Positions 29,849 through 32,568 of a stretch of DNA of 32,568 nt are shown here, one piece after another (within the stretch, counting starts at the first letter, position 1; every line of letters begins with the position of its first letter). The notes under the pieces were generated by a model. The model did no database searches. It was not told where the DNA came from and saw only the letters and a list, made by a program, of their open reading frames with translations. This DNA is from DASZIT01 sp036264255 (lineage in GTDB: Bacteria; Actinomycetota; Acidimicrobiia; Acidimicrobiales; RAAP-2). Location of the stretch: NCBI GenBank assembly GCA_036264255.1, contig DATARI010000185.1:1-32568 (forward strand), given 5' to 3'. The translations under genes and the position numbers were made by a program.

Positions 29849-31819
29849 ATGTCGGATCAAGCGCTGGACGAAGCCGCGTCAGCGGGTGATGACGTCGAGG
29901 TCGAGTGGCAGTTCGACGCGATCGACCTCCGACCGGTCGAACGATGGCTGGCCGCACTTCCGGGTGCGCCGTTCGGGGCAGATCCGGCCGCACCCTCGTT
30001 GACCGCGCTGGCCAAACCGGCAATCCGCCAGGTCGATCGTTACCTGGACACCGAGGATTGGCGGATCGGGCGAGCCGGGCTCGTCCTCCGGACCCGGCGA
30101 AAGGGACGCCGGGAGGAAGCAACCCTCAAGGACTCGCGTCCGGCGGACGCCAATGGCCTTCGCCGCCGTCTCGAAGTCAACGAATCGCTGCCCCCCGAAG
30201 GAGTTGCTGCGCTTGACACCGATGGCCCAGTGGGCGGGCGCCTCCACGCGGTCGCCGGCAACCGCCCCCTCCACCAGGTGTTGGAGATCAGGACCCGCCG
30301 CCGGGCATTCTCGCTCCGGATAGACGGCGAAGACGTGGCCGAGTTGGCCCTGGACGAGACCACCATCGTCGGCGATTCCGGCGCCCGACCCGCCCATCTC
30401 CGGCGAGTGGAGGTCGAGGTGGTGCACCGTTGGGTGGAAGCCCTCGAGCCGGTGGTGCGGGATCTCCGTGACGCCTGCGGCTTGCGAGCCGCGGCGCTGT
30501 CGAAGTTCGAGGCAGGGCTGTTGGCGCTGGGGATCTCCATCCCGGGTCTGCCCGATCTCGGCTCGACGGCGGTCACCCCCGAGTCGACGATGGGCGATCT
30601 CGCCTACGCCATCCTGCGCCGCCATTTCGGCGTGCTTCTGGCCCGGGAGTCAGGGACCCGGCTCGGGGAGGATATCGAGGAGCTCCACGACATGCGGGTG
30701 GCGACCCGGCGCCTGCGTGCCGCCATCGATCTGTTCGTTGGGGTATTGCCGGTTCGGATCGGAGGTATCCGGAAGGAGCTCGGATGGCTGGCCGCGGTAT
30801 TGGGTGAGGTGCGCGACCTCGATGTCCAACTCGAACACATGGACAACATGGGGGAGTGGAGTATCGCCTGGGCCACGTCGGAGGTCATCGAGGATCCTCT
30901 GGTCCACCTCCACCAGCTGCTGGTCGACCAACGTCTCGAGGCGCGCCATCAACTGCTCGAGGCTCTCGACTCCGTCCGTTACCAGCGGTTGGTGAAGGGG
31001 CTTACCTCCCTGGTGATCCAGGGCCCGGCGCGAAGGTCAGCGGCCGCCGGGGTGCCGGCAGCGACCGCAGTCACCGACCTGGTGGCGCAACGGCACCGGA
31101 GCGTGCTCAAGGGAGCGAAACGGGCCAAGAAGAGCGGGGTGGCCGCCGACTACCATCGGCTGCGCATCCGGGCCAAACGCCTCCGCTACTCCCTCGAATT
31201 CACCTCCGGACTCTACGACGGGAGCACCGACCGCTTCGTCCGGCGGATGGCCCGGCTCCAGGATGCCCTCGGCCTCATGCAGGACGCAGAGGTCGCCACC
31301 GAGCAGTTGTTGGGCATCACCCGCGAACACGGCTCCGAGCTTCCGCCGTTGACCATCTTCGCCATGGGGAGCGTCGCCGAGCGTTACCGGGACGAGGCCG
31401 CCGACCTGTTGGCATCGATGTCCCGACGCTTGAAGGTGCTCGACGGCAGCGAGTGGATTGCCCTCGAAGACCTGATGGCCGCCCGCCACCAAGAGGCCTT
31501 GACCAATCTGCCACCCCCCCGACCGAGAACCCGGCCGACTCCGAGGCCGGCGACCACCCCGGCACCAGACCTCGCGGTGGCTGGGCCAGACGAGACGCAG
31601 GTGGCCCCCGACGGCGTGGCGGTCGTCGCCCTCGCCGCCCTCCCTGATGAGGTGGATCCCTTCGGCGCTGACGGGGATGCCGAGTCGGAGGACGAGGCCG
31701 ACAGGACGGTGGAGGGCGGTGTGGCGCTGGTTGCCTATGGGCCCCCTCCGGCCGCACCGACCGAACCGGAGGCCGACCCGCGTTTTCGTCAGGCGCCAGG
31801 CCACGTCGGCGAAGGCTGA
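29849..31819 (+). CDS. CYTH-CHAD domain protein (polyphosphate-associated)
   Basis: The 656-aa protein has a CYTH triphosphate-tunnel domain (about 15-215: YLDTEDWRIGRAGLVLRTRRKG, EATLKDS, RRRLEVNE). Two CHAD halves follow (about 250-560: ELHDMRVATRRLRAAIDLF, EVRDLDVQLEHM, RLRIRAKRLRYSLEF, RLQDALGLMQDAE). The tail is Pro/Ala and acid-rich and disordered. CHAD domains bind polyphosphate through conserved His and basic residues. The CYTH signature ExExK reads EVEWQ (17-21), so the phosphate-binding Lys is missing and triphosphatase activity may be lost. ATG 29849 is preferred to starts further upstream because those would lie antisense inside the Nudix gene and skip the -10 box. Confidence 0.88.
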   Translation: MSDQALDEAASAGDDVEVEWQFDAIDLRPVERWLAALPGAPFGADPAAPSLTALAKPAIRQVDRYLDTEDWRIGRAGLVLRTRRKGRREEATLKDSRPADANGLRRRLEVNESLPPEGVAALDTDGPVGGRLHAVAGNRPLHQVLEIRTRRRAFSLRIDGEDVAELALDETTIVGDSGARPAHLRRVEVEVVHRWVEALEPVVRDLRDACGLRAAALSKFEAGLLALGISIPGLPDLGSTAVTPESTMGDLAYAILRRHFGVLLARESGTRLGEDIEELHDMRVATRRLRAAIDLFVGVLPVRIGGIRKELGWLAAVLGEVRDLDVQLEHMDNMGEWSIAWATSEVIEDPLVHLHQLLVDQRLEARHQLLEALDSVRYQRLVKGLTSLVIQGPARRSAAAGVPAATAVTDLVAQRHRSVLKGAKRAKKSGVAADYHRLRIRAKRLRYSLEFTSGLYDGSTDRFVRRMARLQDALGLMQDAEVATEQLLGITREHGSELPPLTIFAMGSVAERYRDEAADLLASMSRRLKVLDGSEWIALEDLMAARHQEALTNLPPPRPRTRPTPRPATTPAPDLAVAGPDETQVAPDGVAVVALAALPDEVDPFGADGDAESEDEADRTVEGGVALVAYGPPPAAPTEPEADPRFRQAPGHVGEG

Positions 31820-32078
31820 TCGGGCAGCGGACATAAGTCCAGGTCGAGGCCGGAATCCTGGCGCCTCGGCGCTGATCGGCTCGAGGGTCGGCCGGTGGTC
31901 GGTGGCCAACGGGAATCCTGACCGGAGCCGTTGTCCCCGGGAGGCGGTTACGACCCGGCGACGTGCTGGAGTGCGCCGTTGGTTGACGCTTTTGGGGTGG
32001 CGCTGACGGTTCAGATCGCCGTTGCCCGCAGGCGGAGGCCGGGCGGCACGGGTCTCGACCTGCACTATCGGAAATCGT
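31820..32078. other. Intergenic stretch without recognised gene
   Basis: GC-rich sequence after the CYTH-CHAD stop. I see no Shine-Dalgarno-supported frame, RNA gene or strong hairpin. A short repeated GGAATCCTG occurs at about 31852 and 31912. Confidence 0.5.
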
Positions 32079-32107
32079 TTGAGCGCGGCGGCCGAACGGT
32101 GTACAAC
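32079..32107 (+). promoter_or_regulatory. SigA-type promoter
   Basis: TTGAGC (32079-32084), a 17-base spacer and TACAAC (32102-32107) match the -35/-10 consensus at 4 of 6 each. Transcription would start near 32114 and serve the short ORF at 32133 and the gene at 32250. Confidence 0.5.
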
Positions 32108-32132
32108 AGTGCCAGCACATACGGAGGAGGCC

Positions 32133-32231
32133 GTGGCGGACACCTTGGTGTTCCATGTCGGCATCGTCATTCTCCGACCATCCACCACTGCGGAAAAGCC
32201 TGTCGTTAGGGTTTTTCAGGAGAGAAGGTAG
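32133..32231 (+). CDS. Possible 32-aa small protein or leader
   Basis: GTG 32133 has GGAGG (within 32123-32130) at about 5 bases and sits 19 bases after the predicted transcription start. The frame (MADTLVFHVGIVILRPSTTA and twelve more) is mildly hydrophobic at first and basic at the end, and stops at TAG 32229-32231. The next gene starts 18 bases later. No family is recognised. Confidence 0.35.
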   Translation: MADTLVFHVGIVILRPSTTAEKPVVRVFQERR

Positions 32232-32249
32232 GTCGAGGAGTTGACGCTC

Positions 32250-32568
32250 ATGATCGTTGTGGTGATCCTCGTGCTGGCATGGGGGGTGATTCTTGGCCCC
32301 TCGTTGTTCCGGCGACGATCCGAACATGGAGGTGGAGTCAGTTCCATCTCCCACTTCCACCGTCAGCTGCGGGTGTTGGAGCAGACGCGGGGGGAGCCGA
32401 TCGTCTTCCCGGCCTTCCGTCTCCAGTCGGTACCCGGGCAAGGGATTCCCGAAGCATCGAACCTCGGCGACCTCCCCGCCAGACCAGTGCTCACCGTGGT
32501 CGGGGCTAAAGAGCTTCCTCGCCCCGCTCTGGCCTTCTTGGGGGAGGCCATCGCCCCCGAGGAGCCCA
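32250..32568 (+). CDS. Membrane-anchored hypothetical protein (partial, runs off the window)
   Basis: At least 106 residues, open at the right edge. It begins with one membrane helix (MIVVVILVLAWGVILGPSLF), then a basic stop-transfer RRR and a segment SISHFHRQLRVLEQ. N-terminal helix, RRR, then a short F-x3-LRVL segment recalls a family of uncharacterised actinobacterial membrane proteins that includes SepX-like division proteins, but the match is loose. ATG 32250 has GAGGAG 9 bases upstream; an in-frame TTG at 32241 directly abuts that sequence and is unlikely. Confidence 0.6.
   Translation, partial: MIVVVILVLAWGVILGPSLFRRRSEHGGGVSSISHFHRQLRVLEQTRGEPIVFPAFRLQSVPGQGIPEASNLGDLPARPVLTVVGAKELPRPALAFLGEAIAPEEP

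Overview
The window is GC-rich DNA from an actinobacterium. Acidimicrobiia or a related deep-branching class is my best inference. The grounds are a MurA with Asp in place of the catalytic Cys, a relative of the mycobacterial mycothiol-dependent nitroreductase (Rv2466c type), class II FBPase GlpX, a TreS/maltokinase pair, an FrhB-type (coenzyme F420 family) flavoprotein, a DUF6131-like small membrane protein, and many genes that appear to start leaderless, with a TANNNT -10 box 6-9 nt before the start codon. I see no tRNA, rRNA, CRISPR array, insertion sequence or phage gene.

Layout. 1-4667: the end of an F1Fo ATP synthase operon (atpH tail, atpA, atpG, atpD, atpC). 4724-8161: glpX on the minus strand, then murA and a MeaB/ArgK-type GTPase. 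8211-12538: a tightly coupled sugar operon of trehalose synthase, maltokinase-like protein and a phosphofructokinase with the residues of a PPi-dependent enzyme; galT converges on it. 13785-14833: a small membrane protein, then a disordered hydrophilin-like protein behind a SigF/SigB-like promoter. 14867-21836: sulfate assimilation. Minus-strand cysD-cysN-siroheme dehydrogenase diverges from plus-strand cysH-sulfite reductase-FrhB. 21916-25804: two little-known proteins, a lipoprotein that looks like a dead serine beta-lactamase-fold enzyme, and ychF. 25997-29269: a membrane-anchored pseudokinase, an ABC ATPase preceded by a short leader ORF, and a DsbA-like protein with a CPWA active site; a 51-aa membrane protein lies on the minus strand. 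29294-31819: divergent Nudix and CYTH-CHAD genes. The window ends in an unknown N-terminally anchored protein.

The most interesting system is the cysH-sir-frhB operon. A siroheme sulfite reductase overlaps by ATGA an FrhB-type protein with two N-terminal 2x[4Fe-4S] motifs. FrhB-type domain plus sulfite reductase is the architecture of the archaeal F420H2-dependent sulfite reductase Fsr, here split over two genes and placed in an assimilatory pathway with CysDN, CysH and siroheme synthesis. I infer that this organism may reduce sulfite with F420H2. Other recurrent themes are pseudo-enzymes or altered active sites (lipoprotein, pseudokinase, CPWA thioredoxin-fold protein, CysH lacking one cluster Cys, CYTH lacking its Lys), pyrophosphate/polyphosphate links (PPi-type PFK, CHAD protein), and very short ORFs whose stop codons overlap the next start codon.
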